From contig JACEHZ010000375.1 in assembly GCA_017893485.1 (NCBI GenBank), positions 558,001-622,000 of the forward strand: a stretch of DNA of 64,000 nt, in the 5' to 3' direction. The translations under genes and the position numbers were made by a program. This DNA is from Hemerocallis citrina. Lineage: Eukaryota; Streptophyta; Magnoliopsida; Asparagales; Asphodelaceae. This document shows positions 46,721 through 59,241 of this stretch, one piece after another (position 1 is the first letter of the stretch; every line of letters starts with the position of its first letter). Below the pieces are notes generated by a model. That model ran no database searches. It saw nothing but the letters and a program-made list of their open reading frames with translations, and was not told the DNA's origin.

Positions 46721-47485
46721 CGGCAAAAAAAAACTGGGGGGAAGGGTAACAAAACAGAGGGTTAATAGGGAATGAACAAAGTAGAGGCAACACCAGAAAA
46801 AGAAGGAAGGGAATAACAATGAAGTCAAATGGAATGTAAGAAAGAGAACAAACAGTATCAAAAGGAAAAACAATACAAGATAAAAAAGCAAAGAGATTGA
46901 GAAATAGATAAAGCTGGAATCGAAGAAAGGATAGCCAAAGAAGAGATGAACCAAGCAATGAGTCAACGGATGAGGGCAATGCAAGGAATGGAACAAAACA
47001 AACAATACAAGGGAGGAGAAGTAACAAGAGGATCCTGGGACCTGTGGGTTATGAGCCCACCACGCTTCCGTTGCGCCACTCTAATGGTGACGTTCCAAGC
47101 TGCAGACATGTCGTTGTAGACCACGTGACACTAAACGACAATCTGAGCAGGAAGAAAAGAATGAGACATCAAAATCAAACAGAATGTAGGTAGGAGAATT
47201 TGGGTTGTGCTCGAGTTAGATATTAATAAACACCAAAATCAACACATATTAATAATAAAATAATAATAACAAAAATAATAAAAATAATAATAACAATAAT
47301 AATCATCATAATTATACTGGTAAAAATAAAAATAATAACCATAAAAATATTAACAATACTGGTAAGGATAATAATGCAAGACGGAATATAATTTAGGGTT
47401 CATCATTTTTGTGAAAATAATTCAATATTAACAACAACAAAAAATAGTGAAAAAAAAATACAATAATAATAGTAATAGTTATAAC

Positions 47486-47517
<32 letters not shown>

Positions 47518-48631
47518 GGAAAACAATAACAATAGTAGAAATTCTTTGATGTGGGTTCGTCTCATTTATATCCATCTGTAGACTTGCCATCTCGACATTA
47601 AGTTGCAGGTTTGCCTCCACGACATCAGGTTGCAGGTTACCATCTGGATATTCGGTTGCACATTTTGCCTCCCCGATATCCAGTTGCAATTTGCCTCCAT
47701 TAACATCTAGTTGCATGTTTGCCATCTCGACATCCATTTGCAACAAAACGATGAACGAGACGATGCAATCTTCCATACGTACTTAGAATTTGATTGCTCA
47801 ATTTAAGTACGAAGTTACGTTTTGAAATTTGTGATATTAAAATACACAATTATTCGAAATAACAAAATTTTCGATTTAGAAAACAATTTTATAGAAGATC
47901 CAAAATATAACAAATAATAATCGAAATACACAAAATATTCAGAAAAAATTATAAAAATATAGGTAGGAAAGAATGAATTTTATACTCAATAAAGAGTCAA
48001 CAAAGGAGGACGACTACAAGGGACGAAAGAAAATAAGAAATCAATGAATTGAATATGAAGGAAAATGAATGAGGGGGCACAAGTGGAATTTGAAGAGGAT
48101 GGGGCAAAATGAATCAATAAATGAGGATGAATGCAAGGCACAGAAAGCAATGAACGGCACACGAGCTGAAATAAGAGGGAATCAATGAGGCAAGCAGAAA
48201 ATAAGAGATTGCTTGCACCGGAATCAAAAGAGAACATGAGCAGGGAAAAACAAACAAGGACAACACCTAAGATAGAATCAAAAGTAAGAGAAAAAGAATT
48301 GATGATCAAGGATGAGGAAAACACAATGCAGAAAGATAATGTGAAAGAATAATGCAAGATGAATGAAATAATCAAATGAATATGGGTACAGAAAGAACGA
48401 AACTATACCCAATAAAGAATCAACAAATGAGAACGACTAAAAGAGACGGAAGAAACAATGAATCAATGAAATCGAATAAGAAGGGATCAAAATGGAATAA
48501 GACTAGAATCTAGATCAATGTTGATAATAATTCATTCATGCATACATGGTTGGTAAAATGTTGAGCCGATCCAAAATCGAGCCAAGCTTGTCTAACATAT
48601 TAGGCAACTAATACATTAGCCAAACCTGGTG
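46721..48631 (-). other. Non-coding interior of the Tekay-like element
   Basis: About 1.9 kb, purine-rich on the plus strand, with AAT/AATAAC microsatellites (47230-47520). A short repeated motif reads TTGCCTCC..GACATC..GGTTGCAGGTT (47590-47740). The initiator tRNA fragment is at 47031-47085. No gag or pol sense in any frame. Confidence 0.6.
47031..47085 (-). pseudogene. Truncated initiator tRNA-Met-like sequence (55 nt)
   Basis: On the minus strand it starts ATTAGAGTGGCGCAACGGAA, keeps the anticodon arm with CAT (TGGGCTCATAACCCA) and ends ...CCCAGGATC in the T arm. As I recall plant initiator tRNA-Met, it matches positions 1-55 with about three changes and lacks the 3' 20 nt. It cannot fold as a full tRNA. 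It lies on the same strand as the host element, which uses an iMet primer site. Confidence 0.75.
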
Positions 48632-48643
48632 CTCTGATACCAC
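48632..48643 (-). other. Primer-binding site of the Tekay-like element (tRNA-iMet)
   Basis: Minus strand TGGTATCAGAGC, about 10 bases from the LTR at 48653. Confidence 0.8.
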
Positions 48644-48652
48644 TAAAAACCT

Positions 48653-51600
48653 TGTCACGCCCTACTTTTCAAAAATACGGAATACCAGCACGTAACACTG
48701 GCCCAGCAAATGATTTTCATCATCCATATGCTGTTCAGGAATCTTTACAACATCTCACAAAATAATCAGAGTCGGAAGCAAGAGAATCAACCACACATGT
48801 ATAATTGAATCAATATACCAACAAAATTCACTTGAAACAAAATGTATTAATCTCAAATAAATCAGATCTGAACAAGTCAACAATCCTGAGTCATACTGCC
48901 CAAACACAAAGAATCCAAGTAAAAGATACATTGTTCAAAATGAGCAACATGAAATAAATGAAGATAGCAAAAGCTCCAGCTAATTAGAACTTTAGATCAC
49001 ATACTCCATCGGCAGTTGATCACCAAAATTTGCAATTTGACAAATTGCAGGAAGAAGGAAAAAAAAAATAAGTACCCGTCAATGCAAGTTACGGGCCACT
49101 TATAATGTAGGATACAAGTACATGGGAAAGGTAAACAAATAGTATGGAATAATGCATCAACAGTAATAACTAGCATGAATCAGTAAAATAAGGTTAACTA
49201 GCATGGTATAATAACAGTACAGATGTTTATATCAAATGCAGTGTCATATGGCAACTAACAGTGTCCAGTAACAGTAAGCTCAGTATACCACTGAATCAGA
49301 AAAACAGTATAACAATATTAGTCCAACAGTATTAGTCTAATAGTATCAGTCTTATGTTCTTACAGTCTTGTGTGTATTACTAGCTAGGTAGCACTTCATG
49401 CAGCCCACCTTACATGGTTGCTACATTCAAACAGTTTTGCTTTAGATTTCGTAGAGAATCATATAGGGCCGTGTACTTAAGTATCAGTAAAAGTAGCAGT
49501 AGCAGTAACAGTCAGAACCTAGTGGTCCTCCTCCGATTACACCTTCCTATAAGGAAGTGTGCAGTCAGGTAATCAGTAACAGAAATCAGACAGTCAGAAC
49601 CTATTGGTCCTCCTCCGAGTACACCTTTCTATAGGGAAGTGTGCAGTCAGGTAATCAGTATAACAGTATAACAGATGCTCAGTATGGGAAATACGGACCC
49701 CCTTCCAAGTACACATTTCTATAATTTCCCACAACTAGATCTTTTCCTTAACCCCGGTTTGATTACTTTTATTATGGTTATCAACAGACATGATAGTGCA
49801 TGAAATAGTGTCGAACTAACATGGTATAATCAGCATTAGGTTCAGGGAAACAAATAAATATGCATAGATAATATACAGTCACATAAACGAGCAAAATAGT
49901 GCATGTTCATATTCAGGATAGCAAAACAGTACAGTACTAAAACAGTGATTCCTGTTACTACAGAAATCCAAATCTGAATCCGTCGAAGAATCTGGAAAAT
50001 AAACTTCCACACGAATCCAGCAATTATAAATAAGCCATATAGTATTTTATAAAATCATAACTCAAAACTGATTTGAATCCAGAAAATACGTTCAGCCAGA
50101 AATTAGTAAATCGAAATCTCAGTCAGAAAAACAGCATTAAACTCCTTAAAGAAATTCAGGAAAAATCTGGGGTAATCCCCTATATGTCTAGTATCAAAAT
50201 ATAAAGTTTCATAATATTCCAGTAAAATTAGTTCAGTCAACAAAAATCAGAACACATCATGAAACGATACTTTGGCAAATCCGGAATTCCCAACACTGCT
50301 GTACGAAAACTGTAATATCTCGCAAACCGTGAAACGAAATGAAAATCCGCTAGAGGGAGATGAAAATAGACAAAATAGTCTAACTTTCATATCTCACAAA
50401 TATATTTCATACAGTAAAAAGAAATAGGGTGAAAATACAAATCTATCCAGAACAGAGAGCAAAATACAGCAAGCATAGCTTTCATAAACAAGCATGAAAT
50501 GGCGTATAAACTCAGCAATAAAATTCACCAAAATTCTGGGTAGTTCCTAGATAGATATAGAAATATTGACCAAAGTTTTAGATCAAAATAATATTTGTAG
50601 TACAAGTATCAAAATAATTTAGTAATCAAAATCATCAAGAAATGAAATCTGGAATTTATCTACCTCTCTATAGTAAATCAATCATAACTCACACATACAA
50701 AAAAAAAATCGAGCAAGGTCAGAGGAGTTGGAAAGAAGACAAATTCCTCTAAAACTCACATTTTATACTGAAATTAAGGTTTTGAATTAATATGGTCTAA
50801 ATTACTGATCAAGACATAATATCGGCAAAACCAGAATTTCCTCAAAAAACAAAATCAACATAGATTCAACGAAACTTGATCCAAACACAAATAAACATGA
50901 AATCGAGTCTATCAAGTGTCCAAACATCATGAAATAGGGTAATTAATATATCTAAAAGAAGTCTATCATATGGTTCTCAACAAATACCCAAATTTTTACA
51001 AGAAGTCTTACATACATGATCAAATCAAGAATGAGCAAAATCTAAGTTAATTCATGTCAATATTGTGTCGTGAGGCAACTATGGTCAAGTTTTCACAATA
51101 GAGACAAAACCCATCAAACATATCACACACACAAGTTGTCTCTAGAACCCAACTACACTATAAGCGGTATTTTTGACTTGTATCCTACAAAGGAATTGGA
51201 GTACAAGTTACTTGCCTGAGAGACGACGACGGAACGAAGCAAAGAGCAAGAATAACGGGAATGGATTCTCGAGAACAACTCAACGAACGGATCGAACGAA
51301 CACACGAACCAAACACGAACACAAACCAACCAACAAGATGATCACGAACAATATGAGATGACTGAGTTCAAAAGATCAAGAGATCAAGGCGATCGGATCA
51401 GATCGGACGACTCTGATCGAAGATCAAGATCAAGATCAAGATCGAGATGTGATCAGTATCTTGATGATGATGATGATGATCGGATCAGATCGACGATCGG
51501 ACAGCCACCAATCAAAGTGATCAAAGAACTCCAAGAAGATAATGATCAAGATGTTGATCAACGGCCCATGTTCAAAAGATCAAGACTCCATGATCCAAAA

Positions 51601-52689
51601 ACCCAATATCAAAACAAAGCAATGGAAAAGCTCTACGACAGTGGGGTTGATGGACGGCGGCCATGGCGACGGCAACTGGATGGGACCTAGCGGCGGCAGA
51701 TGATGGTGGACAGGCGGAGGGTGCTGCCGCAAGTGGCTGCGGCCTGCTGGTTTGCTGTTGTCGTTGTAGGCTGCGTCGAGGAAAATACAACGTGAGGAGC
51801 ACCGGGACCAGAGGCTAGGGCAGTGTAGCTGCTGCATCACTGGTGGTGTCGCGACTCAGGGGGGTCGCGAGGCGGCTTTCTGTAGGCGGGAGCTCAAGCG
51901 GGACGTGGCAACGGGGCACAGGGCGGCCATAGCGGAGGAGCACTTATGGGGGATGCGAAGGTCGGGAGAGAGGTGCAGTTGCTCTGCGGTGGTAGCAGAG
52001 CGATAGGAGATGGAAGGAAGAGGGTTGAGGAGGGAGAGACGAGAAGGAGGAAGGCGGCTATTAGGGAGGAGACGAACAGACAATGGGTTTAAATATAGGG
52101 GTAGAAAGAAATATTAGGGTTAGCGTGGAAGAGAACGGCTGAGTATAAAAGGTATAGGAGTTTCGTGTTGAGATCATAACGGGTTGGGTTGGGGTAAGTA
52201 ACCGGGTATGGGTAGTTAGCTAATTGGGTTTGGGTAGTGGTAAACATGGTAGAAGTTAGGGTTAAATGGATATTGGTTGGGTATATGAACAGGGTATTAG
52301 GATATAATGGGTTTAGGGTAAATGGGTAGTAAAACAGGGTGTGGGTATTTATAATAAAAATCCAAAAAGAAATAGAGTATTAAATCCAATAAAATAATGG
52401 GTTTCGGGTTTTGGGAAAATAAAAATAATCAATAAAATATAAAATTTGCATTTTATAGAAATTCTAATAATAATAATAAAAGTAATAACAATAATAATAA
52501 TCATAAACATAGTAATAATAATACTAATACTAATAATTACCGAAAACAAATAAAATTATTTATAGATTTTAATAGAAGATCCAATAGTACATTTTAACAA
52601 AAATAGTTCGAAAGCGGAAAACTAATTTATAAAAATTTGAAATACTGAAAATACACAGAAAATACAATTTTATGAAAACAGGGGTTACA
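48653..52689 (-). repeat. 5' LTR of the Tekay-like element (right copy)
   Basis: 4037 bp, TGTCACGCCC...GGGGTTACA on the plus strand, homologous throughout to the left copy including its repeats. Confidence 0.88.
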
Positions 52690-52735
52690 GCAAGACATCG
52701 TTGGTTTCCGATGAATTTGAGTTGAGGGATTCAAC

Positions 52736-53471
52736 TGTTAGGATTGTGTCTTGTATACTCGTGGTTCAGATTAGAAGAAGGTAAGATGAAGCACGGAGGT
52801 CGAAGCGTTGAAGTGAACAGAAGGGAAAACAGTAGCAACAAGGTGCAGGTATAGTTGCGGTCAACTGTCCTATGTTGCGGTGGACCGCGCCCCCCTGACC
52901 GCTCGAAGTACAGGGAATGTCAGAGAGTGGTACGGTCGACCGGTCTTATTGGACGGTCGACCGACCGCGGCACTGTGTTCATTTTTGGGGTTCGATTTGT
53001 TAGGTCGTTTCAGCCTAATCTTCAACTCCAAGTTAGATCGTGCGGCTCCTATTCAGTTACTTCTTTTCCAGGTTATATTGGACGACTGAGAATCAAGATT
53101 AGACCTAGGTTTTCTCTCTATTCTTCTATATATATTGTAAACTCCTTCAATATGAGAGAGAGTACTTCATAGATTCTTTTCTCCATTGCAAACAGAGGCT
53201 CGAGAGAGATAGTTCTTGGTGAGTGAGTTTAATTCCTTGTATTGAGTGAATCAATAACTCATTGTAATCTCTTCTAGTTGAATATCAGATCTCCCTATAT
53301 TTCCCTCCGAATTAAGCAAAAGCTAACCGGGATAAGTCATCGTTGTGTTTTTGTTAGTTTGGTGGATCTACTTGCTTGCTCAATTTATTCGTCTCATCTA
53401 CTTCGACTTCCTCATTGCTCTATTTACTTCCACTGCGACAACGGGTGTTGGTTGAAGCCCAAATCCCAACA
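52736..53471 (+). repeat. Copia 5' LTR
   Basis: 736 bp with paired CGGTCGACCGG and ACGGTCGACCGAC palindromes near 52933-52967. Confidence 0.88.
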
Positions 53472-53473
53472 AC

Positions 53474-53485
53474 TGGTATCAGAGC
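53474..53485 (+). other. Copia primer-binding site (tRNA-iMet)
   Basis: TGGTATCAGAGC two bases after the LTR. Confidence 0.85.
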
Positions 53486-53512
53486 TTTAGGTTGCCGAGT
53501 CCCTTGGTTAAG

Positions 53513-54385
53513 ATGACAGGTCACAATTTTTTGAAGATCAAGCAGTTCAATGGAAAGATCAATGAAAGGCCATCCGACATGAAGGAGGATGTTTGGGAAG
53601 ATATTCTTGAAAGGTCCATAAGTTTAATCCGACTATCCTTGGCAGACGAAGTCAAGTGCAGATTTCTGGAAGAAACTGACGCAACGAGTTTGTGGGAAAA
53701 ACTCATCGCTGACTACTCTGCTTCGTCTTTATTAGATCAGATGCATTGGAAGAGAAAGTTATTCCATTTATCTATGAAGGAAGGTACCGATCTCCAAGAC
53801 CACATTACTGAGTTCAATAACATACTATCTGAACTTAAAGCGATTAACACGGTTGTGTGTGAGGAAGATAAAGCTTTCAACCTGATATATTCACTGCCAG
53901 ATTCATACGAGCTTTTTATAACCACCATGTCACACGGTAGATCTGCCAAGGAGAGTATTTCGGTAGATGGTGTAATTAAAGCATTGAAGGAAAATCAACT
54001 TAGGAAGGAGACCCATAAATCATCATCGTCTATTCCTACAAGTTGTCTAGCAGTGGATGGTCCTTCAGGGGGAAGACAAAGTGCTTTGCAAAAGGATTCG
54101 ATCCGTTGCCGATATTGCTAGAGGCCAGGGCATATCAAGAAAGACTGTTGGAAATTGCAGAATCAGGAGAGCACAAAGAACGGGAGTTCAGCCGTTAATG
54201 TGGTTAGTACCTTTGATTCAAGCGATTCGTGTCTTCTTGTTTCAAATTCTTTAGAAGTGGATTCTAGTTGGATTCTTGACTCAGGGAGTTCTTATCATAT
54301 ATACTCCGAGAGGGAGTTGTTTTCTACTTATAAGTCTGCTACAGGGCGTTGTGTGACAACGGGAACTGGGGAGATTGTGAAATAG
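53513..54385 (+). pseudogene. Copia gag and protease start, one in-frame stop
   Basis: ATG 53513 (MTGHNFLKIKQFNGKINERP) opens a copia-type gag with LWEKLIADYSASSLLDQMHW and FNNILSELKAINTVVCEEDK. The zinc knuckle CRYC..RPGHIKKDC is broken by TAG at 54119-54121 in the same frame. Next come SSWILDSGSSYHIYSE, the aspartic protease active site (DSG), and a stop at 54385. Decayed protease sense continues to about 54630 (HIPLLKRNLISLGTLEARGY). Gag makes the particle and protease cuts the polyprotein. The rest of pol is deleted. Confidence 0.82.
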
Positions 54386-54639
54386 TGGGTGAGGGGACAG
54401 TTGAGTTGAAGATTCCTGGTCTAAATATGTTCACTTTAAGGTAAGTTTTGCATATTCCTCTGCTGAAACGGAATCTGATTTCCTTGGGAACTCTTGAGGC
54501 ACGGGGCTACAGGTACACAGCTCGAGGTAGAGTTCTGTCTGTTTTTTAAGGTCGTCATAAGGTGATTAGAGGTATGAGAGTGGTTGGGCCAAGCCAACAC
54601 AATCTCTACAGGCTTTGGGGAATTCAAAAATCCTACGTA

Positions 54640-54974
54640 GGGGTTGCTAGTTCTTTTCCCGTTATTCCCGCAAGCTCAGCTAGTTTGCCGCAACTAGATT
54701 CATCGAGACGAGACCACGATGTTCGGATATCATTGAGAGGTGGAGAAACCCTCAGGGTAGGTGGATTTCGTGCGGAGTTTGGCAACTTCGTGAGTATATC
54801 TATGGAGGTGTACCCTTGAAGGGGTATACTGGAATTGGTGAGATTGGGTAGAGATCATTTCAATTAGAAGAAGAAACTATTGTTCTAAGTTTTCTTTGCA
54901 AGTGGAATTCATTGAAGTTTGGAGATGAGTAACACATCATGTGATAGCACTCGTATGCAATCCAAGGTGGAGTT
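54640..54974 (+). other. Copia 3' internal end
   Basis: Joins the deleted pol to the purine tract (AAGGTGGAGTTT, 54963-54974). No coding sense. Confidence 0.5.
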
Positions 54975-55688
54975 TGTTAGGATTGTGTCTTGTATAGTTG
55001 TGGTTCAGATTAGAAAAAGGTAAGATGAAGCACGAAGGACGAAGCGTCGAAGTAAGTAGAAGGGAAACAGCAGTAGCAAGGTGCATGTATAGTTGCGGTC
55101 GACCGCGCTCCCCGACCGCTCGAAGTACATGGAATGTCAGAGAGTGGTATGGTCGACCGGTCTTATTGGACGGTCGACCGACTGCGGTGCTGTGTTCGTT
55201 TTTGGGGTTCGATTTGTTGGGTCGTTTCAGCCCAATCTTCAATTTCAAGTTAGATCGTGCGGCTCCTATTCAGTTACTTCTTTTTCAGGTTGTATCGGAC
55301 GACTGAGAATCAAGATTATACCTAGGCTTTCTCTCTATTCTTCTATATATATTGTAAACTCCTCCAATATGAGAGGGAGTACTTCATAAAATTTTTTCTC
55401 CATTGCAAAGAGATGCTCGAGAGAGATAGTTCTTGGTGAGTGAGTTTAATTCCTTGTATTGAGTGAATCAATAACTCCTTTGTAATCTCTTCTAGTTGAA
55501 TATCAGGTCTCCCTATATTTCCCCCCGGATTAAGCAAAAGCTAACTGGGATAAGTCATCGTTGTATTTGTATTAGTTTGGTGGATCTACTTGCTTACTCA
55601 ATTTATTCGTCTCATCACTTCGACTTCCTCATTGCTCTATTTAGTTCCGCTGCGACAGCAGGTGTTTGTTGACGCCCCAATCCCAACA
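54975..55688 (+). repeat. Copia 3' LTR
   Basis: 714 bp, homologous to the 5' LTR, with the same paired GGTCGACC palindromes (55151-55183). Confidence 0.88.
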
Positions 55689-55693
55689 TCAAC

Positions 55694-56468
55694 ATCCAAA
55701 TTAAGGATGATTTTGACCCCTCAAACATCATCACAAAGCATGGGAAAAAAAATAAAAAATTATTTTGATTCTTAGGGTTTCATGGCATTTCTTAATGATG
55801 GAGGGAAGACCAAGGATAATGCTTCACCTATAAATAAACCCCTGTGTTGTTCTCCTGGTCAACTCGAGCCAACTCAAGCATAGTCATCCAAACAAGCCTC
55901 CACCAATGAGTACGAGTTTAGTAAAAGTGATATTTTTTCAACCACTCAAAGAGATATCTACCCAAGGCGGATCAAGGTGGCAGTTGACATGCGTTAGGGT
56001 GAAGGTTGCCAGCCTTCTCTATTTGTATTGGCGAGTTTGTTCTTTGTAATATACCTCTTAATGAAGATGTTTGTAAGGCGTTGAATCTTTAGTTGTGAGT
56101 TGTAGCTAGAGTAGAATAAGTTGTTTGTAATCACAATATCTATATTGGGAAATTTGAGTATATGAAGCAAAATGCATCCAACAGCAACAACAACAAGACA
56201 ATAGCAACATCAGCAGCCAAATAACAGCCCTCATTTTCTCTCTGAATCTTATTCAGTAGTCACATCCAGACAAGGCTTTACTGAATATGCTCCAGAAAGT
56301 TCAAAATTTCTTTGTGACTCTTATTCAGTAGTCCAGCTAAGGTTCTACTAAATAAAAGCTTGTTGGAGATGTTGATGATCATTTTTTGGCAAGAATTCAA
56401 AAGGATGGTTTTCTACCATAATTTATTTATTTTAAATGCTCTCTAGAGATATGTTTTAAAATACTTAT
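55694..56468. other. Unassigned; first part continues the copia remnant
   Basis: To about 55760 the minus strand stays open with the copia remnant of 42545-42610 (MMFEGSKSSLIWMLNPS). The rest shows no feature. Confidence 0.35.
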
Positions 56469-56543
56469 TATTAGAATATAAATATTAAACCCCCACCCTT
56501 ATCATAAATTCAGAGTTTTGGTGTATCGGTAGCGACGTTTACA

Positions 56544-56555
56544 TGGTATCAGAGC
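56544..56555 (+). other. Primer-binding site (tRNA-iMet) of second TRIM
   Basis: TGGTATCAGAGC directly after ...GTTTACA. Confidence 0.65.
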
Positions 56556-56713
56556 AACCCAGGTTCAAAACCCACCAACTGCATTTAAAACACGGATTAA
56601 ATTTTAAAAATACTATTGCAAAAATTCCAGGTCTTGGTCCATAAAGATGAATCTCACTTTGCGGGGGCGTGATATTAATCCTTACTCTTATCATAACGTT
56701 GAAGTTTTGGTCT

Positions 56714-58810
56714 TGATAAGGTTAACAAAGAGATTGAGAAAATGTTATATATATTCTGATATAGAACTAAACTAAACTGAGTAATATAACATCTAATATA
56801 ATATCTAACACTTCTTCTCAAACTCACGGTGGGTCGAACAGTGTGAGTTTGCCCACAAAGTATTGAAATCTCTGGACAGCGTGAAATTTAGTGAAGAAGT
56901 CTGTTGTCTGCTGTGAAGATATCACAGAATGAAGTGAAATGGTCCATGCCTCAAAATGCTCACAAACATAGTGGCAATCAATTTCTATGTGCTTCATCCA
57001 TTTATGAAAGACTAGGTTGCTTGCAATATGCAAGACACTCCGGTTATCACAATGAAGATGAGTAGCTCCTGTAAGAGTGACACCCATATCTGATAACAGC
57101 CACCGAACATAAACAATTTCTCTAATGGTAGTTGCCATGGCTCTGTGCAACAACTGCTTGTTTCTTATTTCAACATGAGATCAGTGAATCACCAAGAAAT
57201 AGACAGAAACCTATAGTAGATCGTCTACTCGTCGGATCACCTGCCCAATCTGAATCAGAATATGTACTAAGCTCCAATGTAGATGAAGAAGGTATGAATA
57301 ATGGGTGAGTGATATTTCCCCAAAGATATCTGAGGATCCGAAGAAGAGCATTGTAGTAAACTGATTGAGGAGCTGAAACAAACTGACTGACAATACTGAT
57401 TGCATGAGCAATATAAGGTCTGGTCATGCATAAGTAGACAAGATGGCAAACAATTTGTCTGTATCTGGTGGGATCGGGAAGGAGCTCATCATCTGTAGGA
57501 TGAAGCTTTACGTGGAGCTCTAAGAGAGTATTAGCTGATCGACTATCAGAGAGATATACATCGGAGATAATTTCTAATGTGTATTTCTACTGAGAAATGA
57601 GTATCCCCCGAGATCCATGGGCAATTTCTAGACCCAGAAAATAGCGTAGTCAGTCAAGATCCTTTATATGAATCTCTAAGTAGATGCAATGCCTGTGAGT
57701 CATCCACAGTAATAATCATATTATCAACATATAGTAGTAGAAGTACCCACCCCTGCGATGTTGACCACATAAACATAGAACTTTGACTGAAATCGGCTTG
57801 TGTGATTACACGGCGAAAGCCTTCAAATTAGGCTCAAGGAGCCTATTTCAGACCATATATAGCGCGGTGTAGACGAAAAACATGACTAGGAGGTATGGTA
57901 AGGCCATGAGGAGGCTGCATATAAACAACCTCAGATAGGGTACCATGAAGAAAGTCATTCTTCACGTCCATCTGGCATAACGGCCACTGACGGATGACAT
58001 CAACAACAAGGAGATTGTGAACTATAGTCATCTGTGCAACCGAAGCGAAGGTCTCATTCTAATCAATGCCATGCTCCTGAGTAAATCCTCGGGCAACTAG
58101 ACCAGCCTTGTGCCACTTAATGGTGCCATCAGGTCAATATTTGACCTTGAAGATCCACTTGCAACTAACAGGCTTGTCGCCCGCCGGTATTGGAACAACG
58201 TCCTAATTGCTAGTCTGATAAAATGCACGAAACACCTCTCTAATTGCTTTCCGCCCTCGGGATATTAAATTGCTTCTTGATAGGTTCTGGGTTCACGTGT
58301 GGAGTGTATAGTGGTGAGAAATGCATGGAATTGTGGTGAGTAAGAGGCAAGGGTTGCAAAACCAAACTGATCAGAGAGACAAGTGGCACCAGGTGTTGTG
58401 CAGTTGTGGGTGGAGACCGGAGTTGCTGGAGTTAATGTTCTTGGAGTTGTTTGGGGGATTTGAAAGTGGGAGGAGGAAGGAGTTCGACGACGAGGGATGA
58501 CGGCAACATCGGGTTGTTGGAGATCGGGAGTAGGTGTTACTGTTGTTGATGCCGCACTATTTTTTTGGTTGAAAAAAAGAGGAATTTGTGTAATTATGGT
58601 TAGTGATTAGTGAGGGAAAAAGAAATTTGGCATTAGTGCTATGATACCATGATAAGGTTAACAAAGAGATTGAGAAAATATTATTGGATTGATTATAACT
58701 GATTATAATGTCTCATATATATTGGAGAGAAGTAAAGATTAAACTAATACATATTTCGATATGGGACTAAACTAAACTAAGTAATATAGCATCTAATATA
58801 ATATCTAACA
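56714..58810 (-). mobile_element. Small deleted copia with LTRs of 97 and 161 bp
   Basis: Perfect target duplication GGTCT (56709-56713 and 58811-58815). LTRs 56714-56810 and 58650-58810 start TGATAAGGTTAACAAAGAG and end AATATCTAACA; the left one has an internal deletion. On the minus strand, TGGTATCATAGC next to the right LTR is an iMet-like primer site. Confidence 0.85.
56824..58270 (-). pseudogene. Copia pol remnants (RT and RNase H)
   Basis: Reading leftward: RT block DVKNDFLHGTLSEVVYMQPP followed by HVFRLHRAIYGLK (58000-57843), then TRPYIAHAISIVSQFVSAPQ and YSDSDWAGDPTSRRSTIGFC (57427-57180), then RNase H end HLHCDNRSVLHIASNLVFHK and QTTDFFTKF (57080-56880). Stops and frame changes separate the blocks, and the RT centre is decayed. 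Gag, protease and integrase are absent, so the element cannot move by itself. Confidence 0.8.
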
Positions 58811-58833
58811 GGTCTATCAGTACGGTCTTCACA

Positions 58834-59042
58834 CTTATGTTCTTTTTTTCCTTTAAGAGTAGATCAATTGATATCTTCCTTTGTAAGTTTAGCCCCTGTT
58901 GAAAGGGTGTTAGAGTTTCTTTTGTATTGGAACTTTATATTTTTTCAATACAAAAAATTCTTCAATTTATCCTTCTTGTGGATTCAAGGGCCGTCTACTT
59001 GAATACATTCAAGTACATATCTCTCTTCCGTCCTATGTCAAG
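58834..59042 (+). repeat. Probable end of a gypsy LTR
   Basis: Ends ...CCTATGTCA two bases before a primer site; a start at TGTTGAAAGGGTG near 58899 is possible. No second copy in the window. Confidence 0.35.
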
Positions 59043-59054
59043 TGGTATCAGAGC
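59043..59054 (+). other. Primer-binding site (tRNA-iMet)
   Basis: TGGTATCAGAGC ahead of the gag remnant. Confidence 0.65.
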
Positions 59055-59241
59055 CGAAGATTACTTCCTTGGGATGTGACAATACATGCATGAAGGAGAA
59101 AACCCTTTTAATGGTGATCATGATGATCTCCAACATCCATAAATAAGAGGAGAGTTCCTTCGTAATATGAGAGACCAATGGATCAACATCAATGCGATTT
59201 CCGTGACAACCATATCCCGTTTATGTTAGAAGGCCGATCTT

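Larger units (their letters stand above)
42616..52689 (-). mobile_element. Tekay/Del-like gypsy element with 4-kb LTRs and 2-kb interior (LARD-like)
   Basis: Perfect target duplication GCAAG (42611-42615 and 52690-52694). LTRs 42616-46658 and 48653-52689 are each about 4.04 kb and start TGTCAYGCCC. Orientation is minus: the iMet primer site lies beside the right LTR, and the left internal end has TTTCGAGGACGAAATTTTG on the minus strand, which is typical of Tekay 3' ends. The interior of 1994 bp has no gag or pol. It inserted into the copia remnant. Confidence 0.88.
52736..55688 (+). mobile_element. Internally deleted Ty1/copia element
   Basis: Perfect target duplication TCAAC (52731-52735 and 55689-55693). 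LTRs 52736-53471 and 54975-55688 start TGTTAGGATTGTGTC and end AATCCCAACA. Keeps gag and a piece of protease; integrase, reverse transcriptase and RNase H are missing. Confidence 0.9.
56469..58833 (+). mobile_element. Second TRIM-type element with LTRs of about 60-75 bp, split by a copia
   Basis: 5' LTR about 56469-56543 (AATATTAAACCCCCACCCTT...GACGTTTACA), iMet primer site 56544-56555, about 115 bp of interior, purine tract GCGGGGGCG. The 3' LTR is 56670-56713 plus 58816-58833 (TGATATTAATCC...GTCTTCACA). CTTAT occurs just before and just after. The copia insertion at 56714 splits the 3' LTR. Confidence 0.5.

Noticed and set aside
47031..47085. Functional tRNA-Met gene
   Set aside because: Lacks the 3' half of the T arm and the acceptor strand, so it cannot form a tRNA.
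52855..53172. Frame in the copia LTR with Arg-rich translation
   Set aside because: The equivalent frame in the other LTR differs and the region is regulatory LTR sequence.
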